From Streptomyces fagopyri (GTDB lineage Bacteria; Actinomycetota; Actinomycetes; Streptomycetales; Streptomycetaceae), in assembly GCF_009498275.1 (NCBI RefSeq), contig NZ_CP045643.1:4526001-4590000 (forward strand): a stretch of DNA of 64,000 bases, given 5' to 3'. Within the stretch, counting starts at the first letter, position 1. Each line of letters opens with the position of its first letter. Under the pieces are notes generated by a model. It saw only the letters and a program-made list of their open reading frames with translations. It did not search any database and was not told the DNA's origin. Positions 7,374 to 16,727 of this stretch are shown here, one piece after another. The position numbers and the translations under genes were made by a program.

Positions 7374-9329
7374 TCAGTGGGTGAAGGTGAAGTACTTCCA
7401 GGCGCCGTACGTCGTCGTGTTCACGCTGTCGCCCGAGCCGCTGACGTACGAGTCGCGGACTCGGAAGCGCTGGCCGGTGGGCGGGGTGCCCGTGAGCGTG
7501 ACCACGGACTTGCCCGCGGAGTCGAGCGCGAAGTACTTCTTCACCGTCGTCTGCCAGACGCCGCCGGAGTACACCTGGATCTGCAGCAGCTGCTTGCGGC
7601 CCTGGTACGCCGTCATCGTGGTCGTGACGACCGGGTCCTTGGACTGGTGGAAGTAGTAGTACGTGTGGTTCCACGTGTACAGCGTCTTGTAGGAGCCGCC
7701 GAGCGCCGTGGACACCTTCACCCCGGCGCCGACCGTACCGGTCGTCGTCTTCGGCGCGTAGCGCGCGTCGCCCGCGAACTTCGCCGTGAGCTCGGTCTTG
7801 CGCGTCAGGGTGAGGGTGACGGACAGGTTGCCGCTCGCGTTGACCGTGCCGGACTTCACCCGGGTGTTGGGCTTGTCGGCGCCGTACGGGTTGGCCCAGA
7901 TCTCGACCGTGCGGTTCTTGTACGTCGTACCGAGGTGCGCCGTGAAGGTGACGGACTGCGCGTAGTCGTACGCCTTGCCGTTGTTGTTCAGCGTCAGCGT
8001 GGGCGTGGTGCGCGAGACGTCGACGGTGTCCGTGGCCGTCGCCGCGGTGTGCGTGGTGTCACCGGCGTACGTCACCGTGTACTTCACCGTGCCGCCGGCC
8101 GGCGGGGTGTCCGTGAAGGAGTACGCGCCGCCGGCGCCCAGGTACTTGGTGCCGAGGGACTTGCCGCTCGGCGACTCCAGGTCGGTGCGGGTGACGTGGA
8201 GCGGGGTGCCCGCGGGCAGCGCCAGGTTCGCGGTCAGCTTGCCCTTCACGGTGAGGGAAGCGGCGCGGGTGGCCTTCGTCGGGGCGTCGACCGTCAGGGT
8301 CGAGGCGTACTCGCGGGGCGCGTCGACGGTCTGGAACTGCATGGCGTCGTTGTTCCCGGTCAGCACGTACAGCGTCGAGCCGTCGGCCGACCAGCTGGTG
8401 GAGTGTCCGCCCCAGGGCATCCAGTCGCGCGACAGGTTGCGGACGCTGGTCGGCCGGGCGGGGTCGTTGCTGAAGACAAGGGTGTCGCCGACATTGTCGG
8501 TGTCGAGGACGGTGGCCGCGACCGTACCGTCCGGGGCGATGGTGACCGTCTCCGGTTCCGAGACGGTCGGGAACGTGCGTACCTCGGACAGGTCGGAGAG
8601 GCGGTACTCGGTGAGCGCCCGGTTCCCGGGGCCCGCGACGACGACGTTCCGGCCGTCCGGGGTCAGGGCCGCGTCGTCGTACGTGCCGCCCTTCTCGGCG
8701 GAGACGCGGATCGCCGGGGTGCCCGAGGAGATGTCGTAGACGATGATCGGTCCCGAGCTGATCCCCGCGTCGAGGGCGAGCAGCGTGCCCGGGTTGTCGG
8801 CGTCGGCGTAGAGCACCGGGGGGCTCGCGAAGTCGTGGCCGGCCGCCAGGTCGAGGGTCACCGTGGGCGTCTCGGCGGTCAGGTCGACCTCGCCGAGCCC
8901 GGAGTCCCACTGGTCGCCGTAGCCGAACCACAGCCTGCCGTCGGCGTAGACGACGCTGGAGGGGGTCGTTCCGTCGCCCGTCGGGTACTCGGCGGTCCGC
9001 GCGAGCCGCCCGGTGTCGATGGCGACGATCTTGTCGGCGCCCTGGAGCGCGGCGTACAGCGTGCCGGAGTCCGGGCTCAGCTCCAGGTCGGCGACCTGGG
9101 GCAGGCCGGCGAGTGTCTTGACGACCTTCCCGGTGAGGTCGGTGACGACGATCTGGTTGTTGTACGCGTCGCTGATGAAGACCTGCCGGTGGGCATCGTC
9201 CACCACGGTGTCCTTCGCTCCGAACAGCGCTATGGGCCGGCTGGAGTCGGCGGAGGCCGGTACGGCGAGCACCGCCGAGCCGAACAGGGCCGCAAGAGCT
9301 GCGGCGACCGGAAGAGTGCGCAGACGCAC
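7374..9329 (-). CDS. Secreted beta-propeller / Ig-like domain repeat protein (651 aa)
   Basis: The GTG at 9327-9329 is chosen because a signal peptide (RLRTLPVAAALAALFGSAVL, then AVPASA) begins there and GGGGG lies about 10 nt upstream; the open frame extends further up but reads as noise. Residues about 35-330 contain repeated blades of YncE/YVTN type (VFISDAYNNQIVVTDLTGKV, LELSPDSGTLYAAL, TLYVLTGNND). Residues 340-560 contain Ig-like (Big_3-type) domains with the YTVTYAGD and KFAGDARYAPKT signatures. The C terminus is an aromatic-rich strand domain (NHTYYYFHQSK). It is probably an exported surface or extracellular protein with a binding role. It is divergent from the kinase at 9943. Confidence 0.85.
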   Translation of the reverse strand: MRLRTLPVAAALAALFGSAVLAVPASADSSRPIALFGAKDTVVDDAHRQVFISDAYNNQIVVTDLTGKVVKTLAGLPQVADLELSPDSGTLYAALQGADKIVAIDTGRLARTAEYPTGDGTTPSSVVYADGRLWFGYGDQWDSGLGEVDLTAETPTVTLDLAAGHDFASPPVLYADADNPGTLLALDAGISSGPIIVYDISSGTPAIRVSAEKGGTYDDAALTPDGRNVVVAGPGNRALTEYRLSDLSEVRTFPTVSEPETVTIAPDGTVAATVLDTDNVGDTLVFSNDPARPTSVRNLSRDWMPWGGHSTSWSADGSTLYVLTGNNDAMQFQTVDAPREYASTLTVDAPTKATRAASLTVKGKLTANLALPAGTPLHVTRTDLESPSGKSLGTKYLGAGGAYSFTDTPPAGGTVKYTVTYAGDTTHTAATATDTVDVSRTTPTLTLNNNGKAYDYAQSVTFTAHLGTTYKNRTVEIWANPYGADKPNTRVKSGTVNASGNLSVTLTLTRKTELTAKFAGDARYAPKTTTGTVGAGVKVSTALGGSYKTLYTWNHTYYYFHQSKDPVVTTTMTAYQGRKQLLQIQVYSGGVWQTTVKKYFALDSAGKSVVTLTGTPPTGQRFRVRDSYVSGSGDSVNTTTYGAWKYFTFTH

Positions 9330-9942
9330 AGTGTCGAACCCCCGGAATGAAGGTGAGTGAGAGTGGGTGCCATCCGTACGTCCGGTGTGTGAAAACCGTG
9401 TACCGCGTGTGGCAAGTGAGCGAAGACTAGGTGATGCCACGGGAAACCGGAACCGGAAAACCGCAGCACATGGGCCCCTTCGTTCCTGCCGTCGCGCACC
9501 TACGGGGGGATGCGGTCGACGGCGATGAGGCGATCGCCCGGATGGAGCGGATCCCGTCAGGACAATGCCTCCGGCGGGGGATCGGCCGACGCCTGGATAG
9601 CCGGAAGCAGCCGGGCTGAACCGGAATGAGCCGGAACAAGAAGGGCACCAGTCCTGCTCTGCGAGTCCGGCATCGTCATCGGCTCGGCTCGGCTCCGTCA
9701 TCGGCTCGGCTCGGCTCCGGCATCGGCTCGGCTCCGGCATCGACTCCTGCGTCGGCATCGGCCGCGACACCGGCCGCGCATTCGGTGTGGGAGGCGCGGA
9801 GTTGAGCCTCTCCGGACGGACGGCCGGCGCACGCCCCGGCGCCGGACGCGCCGACGCGGGACATGTGCGGCTCCGCTTCCGGGACGGCAGGCCCTACGCT
9901 GATCCCCGTGAGCCAGGCAGGCGTTGGGAAGGGTGATCGGCG
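9330..9942. other. Divergent intergenic region
   Basis: This 613-bp stretch between two divergent start codons must hold both promoters, but no sigma-70 hexamer pair stands out. The only structured part is the tandem repeat at 9677-9737. Confidence 0.5.
9677..9737. repeat. Tandem repeat, 22-bp unit, about 2.8 copies
   Basis: Unit CATCGGCTCGGCTCGGCTCC plus 2 nt occurs at 9677-9698 and 9699-9720, with a shortened copy at 9721-9737 and a decayed one after it. The internal period is the 5-mer GGCTC. Likely slippage-prone. Confidence 0.8.
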
Positions 9943-12204
9943 ATGACGCCCCTGAGTACCGGGGACCCGGAGTCCATAGGCGGCTACACCCTCCTCGGCC
10001 GGCTCGGGACGGGCGGCATGGGAGTCGTCTATCTGGGAGTCTCCGCCTCGGGACGGCGGGTCGCGGTCAAGCTCGTACACGGGCCGTACGCCCAGGAAGA
10101 GGAGTTCCGGACACGCTTCCGGCAGGAGATCAGGGCAGCGCGCCGGGTCAGCGGAGCCTTCACCGCTCCCGTCGTGGACGCCGACCCGGACGCCGACCGG
10201 CCGTGGATGGCGACGCTCTACGTGCCGGCGCTCAATCTCGCCGAAGTCGTGCTGAAGGACGGCCCGTTGAGCCAGCGGGAACTGCGCTCGCTGGGGCTGG
10301 GGCTCACCGAGGCGCTGCGCGACATCCACCGGGTCGGTCTCGTGCACCGGGACCTCAAACCGGGCAACGTCCTGATGACCGAGGACGGGCCGCGGGTCAT
10401 CGACTTCGGCATATCGCGCGCCTCGGACAACCAGCACCTCACCACGACCGGGCGGATGATCGGCACCCCGCCCTTCATGTCGCCGGAACAGCTGGCCTCC
10501 CCCCGGGACGTCACCCCGGCCTCGGACGTGTTCTCGCTGGGGTCACTGCTGGTGTTCGCGGCCGTCGGCACGGGACCGTTCGACACCGGCAGCCCGTACA
10601 TAACCGGCTATCAGGTGGTGTTCGGGACCCCGGACCTCGACGGGGTGCCCGAAGCGCTCCTGGGCATCGTCGAGGGCTGCCTCGACAAGGAACCGGCCGC
10701 GCGGCCGGAACTGACCGACATCCACCGCATGCTCCGGGCGCTGCCGGAATCCGACGCCACCGGGTCGCCGAAGACCCCGTCCGCGAGATCCCAGGACCGC
10801 CCCCGCCCTCGGAGCGCGGCCGCCACCACCAGCTCGGCGAGCGCCGCGACCGGCACCGGCAGCACCGGCAGCACCGGCAGCGACCCTGCCACGGGCACAG
10901 GCCCGGGCACGAGCGCAGGCCCGGGCACAGGCACGGACACAGGCACAGGCACGGACACAGGCACAGGCAAGCGACGTCGAGCCCGGACGCTGTTCATCGG
11001 TCTCGGCGTGGCGCTGGCCGTCGCGGGGCTGGGTGTCGGGGTGAGTGTCTTCGCCTCCGTCCGGGACACCCCCAGCGCCTCCCCGGCCGCCGTCTCCGAC
11101 GCCACCGCCCGTGCCGCGTCGCTGCCCGCCGGCTGGCGGCCGTGGCGGAAGCAGCTGCGGTACGACGTGAAGGGCGTTCCCCTCGACTACGGCAGCCCCG
11201 GATGTGTGGCGGAGGGAAGCGCCCTGTTCTGCGGCGGTACGGGCTTCACGGCCGCCAGGATCGACGCGGCCTCGGGCCGAGCCCTGTGGCGGACCGGCAC
11301 CCGCCCTCAGGGGGTGCAGCCGATCGGCGTTCGCGACGGGCTGGTCTACGTGTACGAGGATCCGGACGACAGCACCAGGCGCGTGCTGGCCCTCGACGCC
11401 GCCACCGGACACCGGCGCTGGCAACGCGACATCAGCAAGTCCGAGGACGCGGTCCTGTACGACGGCGGGTTGCTGACCCTGTCTCCCGACTACTCGTCGT
11501 TCGTGGCCTACGGCCCTTCCGGCAGGGAACTGTGGCAGGCGCCCTCGCGGCGCGAGTACTGCACTCCGTCGGTGCTGGGAGGCGTCCCCCACGCCCTGTG
11601 CTCGAAGGGCACCGAGCCCGGCCAGGCCCCGATCAAGCTGATGAGCCTCGGACCCGGCAGCCTTGCGGAGACCGCCACACTGCCCAAGAAGGCGCAGGCG
11701 CTCGGCACCGTCGGCGGTCAGCCCCTGTTCCTCGCCCCCCAGACCGCCAAGGACGTGTACGAATCCGGGTACGAGCGGCCGTACAACGCGCTGTTGCGGG
11801 TGGACCCGGAAACCGGGCAGGTTCGACGGACACCCCTGGCACATCCGCTGACCGGCGCGGCCACCCTGGTGGACGGCGTCGTCTACTTCGTCCGGTCCGA
11901 CGGCTCGGTCACCGCGGTGTCGGCGGACAGCGGCAGGCAACTCTGGCAGAAGGTGACGGACGTGGAGAGCCTGTCCGCGCCCGCGGTGTCGGCGACGTAC
12001 AAGCGGGTCTATTTCTCCAACCGCTTCGGCCGTCTGCTGGCACTCGACAGCCGCACCGGCGCGGAGGCCTGGCGCACCTCCGCGCTGGACGACCCCGGGG
12101 ACAAGGCGCAGAGCTGTCCGCCACGCGTGCTGATCGTCAAGGACGCGATCGTGGCGCTGGCCGGCGACACGGCCTTCTCCCGGAGCCCGGACGGATCCAC
12201 CTGA
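9943..12204 (+). CDS. Receptor-type Ser/Thr protein kinase with PQQ-like propeller (753 aa)
   Basis: The ATG is preceded by GGGAAGGG at a good distance. Residues 14-265 are a Hanks-type kinase: Gly loop LGTGGMGVVY, Lys43 (VAVK), catalytic HRDLKPGN (135-142), DFG (154-156) and a PPFMSPEQL activation-segment end, so it should be active. Residues 270-345 are a low-complexity Ser/Thr/Gly linker. Residues 350-371 form one membrane helix after KRRRAR. The extracellular part (about 390-753) has PQQ/quinoprotein-type blades (ALDAATGHRRWQRD, VDPETGQVRR, ALDSRTGAEAWR). It probably senses an envelope or extracellular ligand and phosphorylates cytoplasmic targets. A lipoprotein gene follows 113 bp downstream. 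Confidence 0.92.
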   Translation: MTPLSTGDPESIGGYTLLGRLGTGGMGVVYLGVSASGRRVAVKLVHGPYAQEEEFRTRFRQEIRAARRVSGAFTAPVVDADPDADRPWMATLYVPALNLAEVVLKDGPLSQRELRSLGLGLTEALRDIHRVGLVHRDLKPGNVLMTEDGPRVIDFGISRASDNQHLTTTGRMIGTPPFMSPEQLASPRDVTPASDVFSLGSLLVFAAVGTGPFDTGSPYITGYQVVFGTPDLDGVPEALLGIVEGCLDKEPAARPELTDIHRMLRALPESDATGSPKTPSARSQDRPRPRSAAATTSSASAATGTGSTGSTGSDPATGTGPGTSAGPGTGTDTGTGTDTGTGKRRRARTLFIGLGVALAVAGLGVGVSVFASVRDTPSASPAAVSDATARAASLPAGWRPWRKQLRYDVKGVPLDYGSPGCVAEGSALFCGGTGFTAARIDAASGRALWRTGTRPQGVQPIGVRDGLVYVYEDPDDSTRRVLALDAATGHRRWQRDISKSEDAVLYDGGLLTLSPDYSSFVAYGPSGRELWQAPSRREYCTPSVLGGVPHALCSKGTEPGQAPIKLMSLGPGSLAETATLPKKAQALGTVGGQPLFLAPQTAKDVYESGYERPYNALLRVDPETGQVRRTPLAHPLTGAATLVDGVVYFVRSDGSVTAVSADSGRQLWQKVTDVESLSAPAVSATYKRVYFSNRFGRLLALDSRTGAEAWRTSALDDPGDKAQSCPPRVLIVKDAIVALAGDTAFSRSPDGST

Positions 12205-12317
12205 CCGGCCGGGGCGACCGCCACGACTCGGTCAGCCGCGTCTCGCGTCACGGGGCCGGCGGACGCCCGGTGTCCTTCGCCCCATGCCGTCGCCCACTCG
12301 TGAGTCGAGGACGATCG

Positions 12318-12776
12318 ATGAAGCTTTCCCTTACGGCAGCAGGCCTGTCGGCCCTCGTGCTCGTGTCGGCCTGTTCCGGTGGCGCTCACCCCCGGGCGAC
12401 CGCGCCCCACGGCGCGACCACCTCTGTGGTGCGGATCCCGACGCGTCCGGACCGCCTTCCCGATCCGGTCCGGTCTCCGCTCCCCGTGGGGTCGAAGACG
12501 CTGTACACGGGATCGGGTCACGGTGCGGGCGGTGTCACGCTTCCCGCGTCGGCGGGGAAAGCCTCGTCCGTCACCGTGATGTGGACATGCGCCGGCACCT
12601 CCGGATTCGACATCACCGCCGCCGGAAAGTCTCTCGCCGGCTCCCAGTGCGGTGACGGGAGCGGCGTGTTCACCGCCGAGATACCGCACGCCCACATGCG
12701 CGAACTGGCGTGGAAGTTCTCAGCGGCCGGTTCGGTGATCTGGCGGATCGTCGTCGCCCAGCCGCCCCCGGGCTAG
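12318..12776 (+). CDS. Small lipoprotein of unknown function (152 aa)
   Basis: ATG with GAGGA 8 nt upstream. MKLSLTAAGLSALVLVSAC is a lipoprotein signal peptide with lipobox VSAC; Cys19 would be lipidated. A Pro/Arg/Thr linker is followed by a strand-rich domain (SSVTVMWTCAGTSGFDITAA) with two further Cys that could pair. The family is not recognised. It follows the receptor kinase on the same strand and could be a cell-surface accessory of it; spacing of 113 bp leaves co-transcription open. Confidence 0.8.
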   Translation: MKLSLTAAGLSALVLVSACSGGAHPRATAPHGATTSVVRIPTRPDRLPDPVRSPLPVGSKTLYTGSGHGAGGVTLPASAGKASSVTVMWTCAGTSGFDITAAGKSLAGSQCGDGSGVFTAEIPHAHMRELAWKFSAAGSVIWRIVVAQPPPG

Positions 12777-13023
12777 GAACGGCCGCGCGGACGCCCGGGG
12801 GACGGCGTTTCCGGTGGAGGACACCTCGCCCCAGGTCGCCCGGGTGGTTCCGGCCGGTTCCGGTCCCCCGGTTCCGGTCCCTGGCCGCCGAGTTGTCCGT
12901 GAACTCCCCCGGATTTGTCCGTGATCAGTAACGGACGCATCCCGTGGCCTCCGTTCGTCGTCCTGCCATGTGGTCGCGAGGTGACCGGGGACCGACGGCG
13001 AACTGCGTGGAAGCGGGGCGGAC

Positions 13024-13794
13024 ATGGCACGGCACAGCGGTGGGCGGGGCTGGTACGGCAAAGTGGTCGGGGCGGCGCTCGGAGTGACGGTGCTCGCCGT
13101 CGGCGCCTCGCTGTGGACCGCGCAGGCCGACGCCGTGAACGCCTCGCCGAAGGCGACCGCGCCGGCCAAGCCGGGCAGTGCCGTCAAACCGGTCGCGATC
13201 ACCATCGCGCACGCCTCGGACAAGGGGGCGCGCGGCGTCAACATCACCGTCGACGACGGCCCCGACCCCGAGTGGACGCCCCAAGTGCTGGACGTGCTGC
13301 GGGAGTACGGGGTGAAGGCCACGTTCTGCATGGTGGGGACGCAGGCGCAGGCCCACCCGGACCTCGTGAAGAAGGTGGTCGCGGACGGACACCGGCTGTG
13401 CGACCACACGGTGTCGCACGACACCTCCATGGACAAGAAGTCCCCGGCCTACCGCTCGCAGCAGATCCTCGACGCCGAACGCATGATCACCAAGGCGTCC
13501 GGTGGTGTACGGCCGATGTACTACCGGGCCCCCGGCGGCGCGTTCACCCCCGACAGCCGCAAACTCGCCGCTTCGCGGGGGATGCGCCCGCTGGGCTGGA
13601 ACGTGGACACCAAGGACTTCGAGCGGCCGGGCACGGACACCATCGTCGCCACCGTCCAGCAGGAACTCCCCAACGGGCCGACGCTCCTCTTCCACGACGC
13701 GGGCGGCGACCGTTCCCAGACCGTCGCGGCCCTGCGCCGCGTCCTGCCCTGGCTCAAGGACCAGGGCTACTCCTTCGGCTTCCCCGTGCGCTGA
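13024..13794 (+). CDS. Secreted polysaccharide deacetylase, NodB family (256 aa)
   Basis: ATG start; residues 13-35 are a signal anchor or signal peptide with ADA after it. The NodB motifs are in order: ITVDDGPDP (motif 1, Asp77/Asp78, metal and base), HTVSHDTS (motif 2, His128 and His132), RAPGGAF (motif 3), LGWNVDTKDF (motif 4) and LLFHDAGGDR (motif 5). All metal ligands of carbohydrate esterase family 4 are present, so it should be an active deacetylase acting on peptidoglycan, chitin-type or teichoic sugar amides outside the membrane. Motif 1 has Val-Asp-Asp in place of the common Phe-Asp-Asp. It stands alone, with 247 bp upstream. Confidence 0.9.
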   Translation: MARHSGGRGWYGKVVGAALGVTVLAVGASLWTAQADAVNASPKATAPAKPGSAVKPVAITIAHASDKGARGVNITVDDGPDPEWTPQVLDVLREYGVKATFCMVGTQAQAHPDLVKKVVADGHRLCDHTVSHDTSMDKKSPAYRSQQILDAERMITKASGGVRPMYYRAPGGAFTPDSRKLAASRGMRPLGWNVDTKDFERPGTDTIVATVQQELPNGPTLLFHDAGGDRSQTVAALRRVLPWLKDQGYSFGFPVR

Positions 13795-14187
13795 ACCACC
13801 GAGTCACCGCACGACGGCTGCCGGTGTCCGCACCAGGCGAGCAGGCCGACGTCCCGAGCGGACGTGGTCGCCCGCCATCGGACCCTCGCCGAGGCCATCC
13901 CGCCGGACCGTCACCGGGGCCGTCCGACCGGTGAACGCCGCCGGCGCCCCGCTCGACCAGTTCGTCCCGCCGCTCACCGGCCGGGGCGACGCCGTCTCCG
14001 GGCCGGCCGACCGACCGGCTGTGCTGCCGTCCGGCAGGCCGGACACGTCCAGCCGCCGGAGCCCGCCCGTGCGGCCCTGAGCCCGCCGCCACACCTCGTC
14101 CGCCGGGCCCGGGTGAGGTCTTACGGTGCGGTGACATGACCGGCGTGGCGCTGTGACGGCGCGGGTCCGGGGCCTAGCGTGCCCGGC
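13795..14187. other. Intergenic region, nothing recognised
   Basis: The 393 bp between the deacetylase and the epimerase are GC-rich with no credible frame on either strand. No clear terminator or promoter was seen. Confidence 0.45.
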
Positions 14188-15183
14188 ATGCGTGTACTGG
14201 TCACCGGCGGTGCCGGGTTCATCGGGTCCCATGTCGTGGAGGCGCTGGCGGAACACGGGCACGAGCCTGTCGTGTTCGACCTGCGCGACGGCCTGGACGT
14301 GCGCGACGCCACGGCGGTGGCGTCCGCGCTGACGGATGTGGACGCCGTGTGCCACCAGGCGGCGATGGTCGGGCTGGGCACGGGGTTCGGTGACGCCGTG
14401 GAGTACGTGTCGCGCAACGACCTCGGTACGGCGGTGCTGCTGGCCGCCATGGTGGAGGCGGGAGTGCGGCGGCTCGTGCTCGCCGGGTCGATGGTGGTGT
14501 ACGGGGAGGGACGCTACGCGTGCGAGGGGCACGGGGTGGTGCGGCCGGGCCCCCGGGCGGTGGCCGATCTGGACGCGGGACGGTTCGAGCCCCGGTGCCC
14601 GCGGTGCGGCGAGGAGCTGACGCCGGGACTGGTCGGCGAGGACGCGCCGGCCGACCCCCGCAACGTGTACGCGACGACCAAACTGGCCCAGGAGCACCTG
14701 GCGGCGGCCTGGGCCCGGGCCACGGGCGGCTCGGCGGTGTCGCTGCGCTACCACAACGTGTACGGACCCGGTATGCCGCGCGACACCCCGTACGCGGGCG
14801 TCGCCTCCTTCTTCCGGTCCGCCCTCGCCCACGGGCGGGCGCCGAGCGTCTTCGAGGACGGGGGACAGCGGCGGGACTTCGTGCACGTACGGGACGTGGC
14901 GGCGGCCAACGTGGCCGCGCTCACGGCCGAGCTCCGGGGCGGCGCGCTGACGGCGTACAACACCGGCAGCGGGGAGCCCCACACGGTCGGCGCGATGGCA
15001 CGGGCGCTGGCCGACGCGTACGGCGGGCCCGAGCCCGTGGTGACCGGCGAGTACCGCCTGGGCGACGTACGCCACATCACGGCGGACTCCTCCCGTCTCC
15101 GCGCCGAACTGGGCTGGAAGGCCGAGATCGGGTTCGAGGAGGGGATGCGGGAGTTCGCCACGGCGAAGCTTCGCGGGGAGTGA
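14188..15183 (+). CDS. NAD-dependent sugar-nucleotide epimerase/dehydratase (331 aa)
   Basis: Extended SDR fold. The N-terminal Rossmann motif VTGGAGFIGS binds NAD(P). LAGSMVVYGEG carries the catalytic Ser region and YATTK the Tyr/Lys pair. LRYHNVYGPG and QRRDFVHVRDVA are typical of nucleotide-sugar epimerases. An insertion holds a single CPRCG pair (EPRCPRCGEEL), as I recall from dTDP-L-rhamnose 4-epimerase-type members; that substrate is a suggestion only. The ATG at 14188 is preferred over the in-frame GTG three codons earlier because the Rossmann strand starts at once, although no strong ribosome site marks either. It is convergent with the chitinase, with a terminator between. Confidence 0.87.
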   Translation: MRVLVTGGAGFIGSHVVEALAEHGHEPVVFDLRDGLDVRDATAVASALTDVDAVCHQAAMVGLGTGFGDAVEYVSRNDLGTAVLLAAMVEAGVRRLVLAGSMVVYGEGRYACEGHGVVRPGPRAVADLDAGRFEPRCPRCGEELTPGLVGEDAPADPRNVYATTKLAQEHLAAAWARATGGSAVSLRYHNVYGPGMPRDTPYAGVASFFRSALAHGRAPSVFEDGGQRRDFVHVRDVAAANVAALTAELRGGALTAYNTGSGEPHTVGAMARALADAYGGPEPVVTGEYRLGDVRHITADSSRLRAELGWKAEIGFEEGMREFATAKLRGE

Positions 15184-15199
15184 CGGCGGGGCCGGGCCG

Positions 15200-15241
15200 C
15201 ACAGGAGTGGAGCGGGGCAGCACAGGGGTGGAACGGGGCAG
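15200..15241. repeat. Two tandem 21-bp repeats
   Basis: CACAGGAGTGGAGCGGGGCA followed by G, then a copy differing at two positions (15221-15241). It lies directly after the epimerase stop. Confidence 0.75.
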
Positions 15242-15244
15242 CAC

Positions 15245-15285
15245 GCCGTCGGGGCCCGTCCGGATTCCGGGCGGGCCCCGACGGC
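15245..15285. terminator. Bidirectional hairpin between epimerase and chitinase
   Basis: GCCGTCGGGGCCCG is perfectly mirrored around a 13-nt loop (14-bp stem). A second hairpin, GTGCGCCGCC / GGCGGCGCAC with a 7-nt loop, lies at 15346-15372, close to the chitinase stop. Neither has a T-run, which is common in Streptomyces. Confidence 0.7.
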
Positions 15286-15388
15286 ACCGCGGCCGCCTCC
15301 CCGAGCCGCACGGCGAACGCCGTCCGCGACTCGTCGGCGTCCTCCGTGCGCCGCCGGTCGTCGGCGGCGCACGCCGTGCCCCGAAGCG

Positions 15389-16459
15389 TCAGTGGGCGCC
15401 GTGCGTGAACCGTTCGAAGGTGTGGCTGAAGTCCCAGGTGTCCTGGGCGATCCCGGAGCAGGAGTTGGCGCCCGCGGTGCCCACGCAGCCGCCGTTGTCG
15501 CGCTGGAGGGCCCAGAAGGAGAGGGTGTTGATGCCCCTGGCCGCGGCCCACTTCTCGACCGTGACGGCGTCCTGGGCGGTGAAGGTCTCCTCGGGGCCGA
15601 AGTCGTCGATGCCGGGCATCACGGTGACACCGATGGTGTTCCACAGCTTCGCCGGGGACTTCTCCGGGTGCAGCGCGGCCAGTTGGTCGTGCAGCCCGGT
15701 CGCGGCGGTCCTGGTGTCGGCCGCCATGTCGTGGGTGGCACCGTCCCAGTAGTCGAAGGTCATGATGTTGACGACGTCCACGCGGGCGCCGTTGTCGACG
15801 GCGTTGCGCAGCAGGGCCACCCCGCTGGGCGCGAGACCGTTGGCGAAGGTGGGCAGCGTGTAGGAGAACTGCACGTGGTGGCGCGTGCGTTCGGCCCAGC
15901 GCTGGACCTTGGCGATGGCCTTGTTGCGGCGGTCGACGCCGGCGGTGTTGTTGATCGAGTCGGCCTCGATGTCGAGGTCGATCCGCGTGATGCCGTACGT
16001 CGTGACCAGGCTCTCGTACACCTTGGCGATGGCGTCGACGCTGGTGCAGCTGTCGGCGAGTTCGGTGCTGGTGGTGTCGGCGCTGTAGCCGCCGAAGGAC
16101 GGGATGACGTTGCCGCCGCGGGCCTGTATCCGCGCGATGTCCGCGCCGAAGGTCGCCTTGTCGATCGGCTGGGCGGTGGCGCCGTTCCAGTACGCGGTGC
16201 ACGAGCCCGGCGCGTCCGTCTGGAGGAAGGCCATCGTGAGGTACTTGTTGCCCGACGCGGCGGCGAGCGCGGCCGGGCTCTCGCCGGTCCACGCCTCGAA
16301 GTAGGGTGCCGCCACATGCGCGGGGAGCGGCTTCGGCGCGTGCGGGTGGGCCGGTGCCGCGGCCAGCGCGCCGCCGCCGCCGAGAGCGACCAGTCCGGCC
16401 GACAGGGCGGTCACGGTCATGCAGGACAGCAAGGTGCGAAGCGGACCAGGTCGTCTCAT
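15389..16459 (-). CDS. Secreted GH18 chitinase (356 aa)
   Basis: The ATG at 16457-16459 is chosen because GGGAG lies about 6 nt upstream and a signal peptide follows (MRRPGPLRTLLSCMTVTALS ... GGGALAAAPA). The single catalytic domain spans about residues 50-356. IDLDIEAD at 160-167 is the GH18 active-site signature (Asp161, Asp163 and acid Glu165), and MTFDYWD is the substrate-binding strand. No carbohydrate-binding module is present, so this is a compact single-domain enzyme for chitin or chito-oligosaccharides. The promoter carries a DasR-like operator, in keeping with control by GlcNAc. It lies convergent to the epimerase. Confidence 0.9.
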   Translation of the reverse strand: MRRPGPLRTLLSCMTVTALSAGLVALGGGGALAAAPAHPHAPKPLPAHVAAPYFEAWTGESPAALAAASGNKYLTMAFLQTDAPGSCTAYWNGATAQPIDKATFGADIARIQARGGNVIPSFGGYSADTTSTELADSCTSVDAIAKVYESLVTTYGITRIDLDIEADSINNTAGVDRRNKAIAKVQRWAERTRHHVQFSYTLPTFANGLAPSGVALLRNAVDNGARVDVVNIMTFDYWDGATHDMAADTRTAATGLHDQLAALHPEKSPAKLWNTIGVTVMPGIDDFGPEETFTAQDAVTVEKWAAARGINTLSFWALQRDNGGCVGTAGANSCSGIAQDTWDFSHTFERFTHGAH

Positions 16460-16576
16460 TGACGCTCCCATGGTGGAAAGAGGCGGGCGGGAACAGCGGA
16501 AGGGCATCACCGCGGGAGGCCTGCCGGGCCGGTGCGCGCCGGAGGGCTCCCGCTGGACCAGGGGCGAACAGCGACC

Positions 16577-16605
16577 ATCGTTGGACTAGACCAATCGACT
16601 GTCAA
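16577..16605 (-). promoter_or_regulatory. Chitinase promoter with DasR-like operator in the spacer
   Basis: On the minus strand TTGACA (16600-16605) and AACGAT (16577-16582) are separated by 17 nt, a good sigma-70-type promoter. The palindrome TTGGACTAGACCAA (16581-16594) lies between and over the -10. It differs by one base from a perfect TTGGTCTAGACCAA and matches the DasR responsive element known for Streptomyces chitin genes. Binding there would block RNA polymerase. Confidence 0.75.
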
Positions 16606-16727
16606 GGTTCTTTACGGTGAACTGACCCAAATCGCTGGGGTGATGCTCCGGACCGCGGGAGCCGTGCCACGAACCGCGGGGTCGATGCCGCGAGCCGCAC
16701 AGGACGGCACCCCGGCCGCTGCGGCGG

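Noticed and set aside
6708..9350. Very long open frame (880 codons) opposite the secreted propeller protein
   Set aside because: Composition is Arg/Val/Gly-rich noise, as expected opposite a GC-rich gene. The minus strand has a signal peptide and recognisable domains.
9677..9770. Possible CRISPR-like or iteron array
   Set aside because: Units are contiguous with a 5-bp internal period and no unique spacers; a simple tandem repeat explains it.
10543..11940. 465-codon minus-strand frame opposite the kinase
   Set aside because: Shadow of the kinase gene; its Cys/Ala/Arg repeats mirror the Thr/Gly linker of the kinase.
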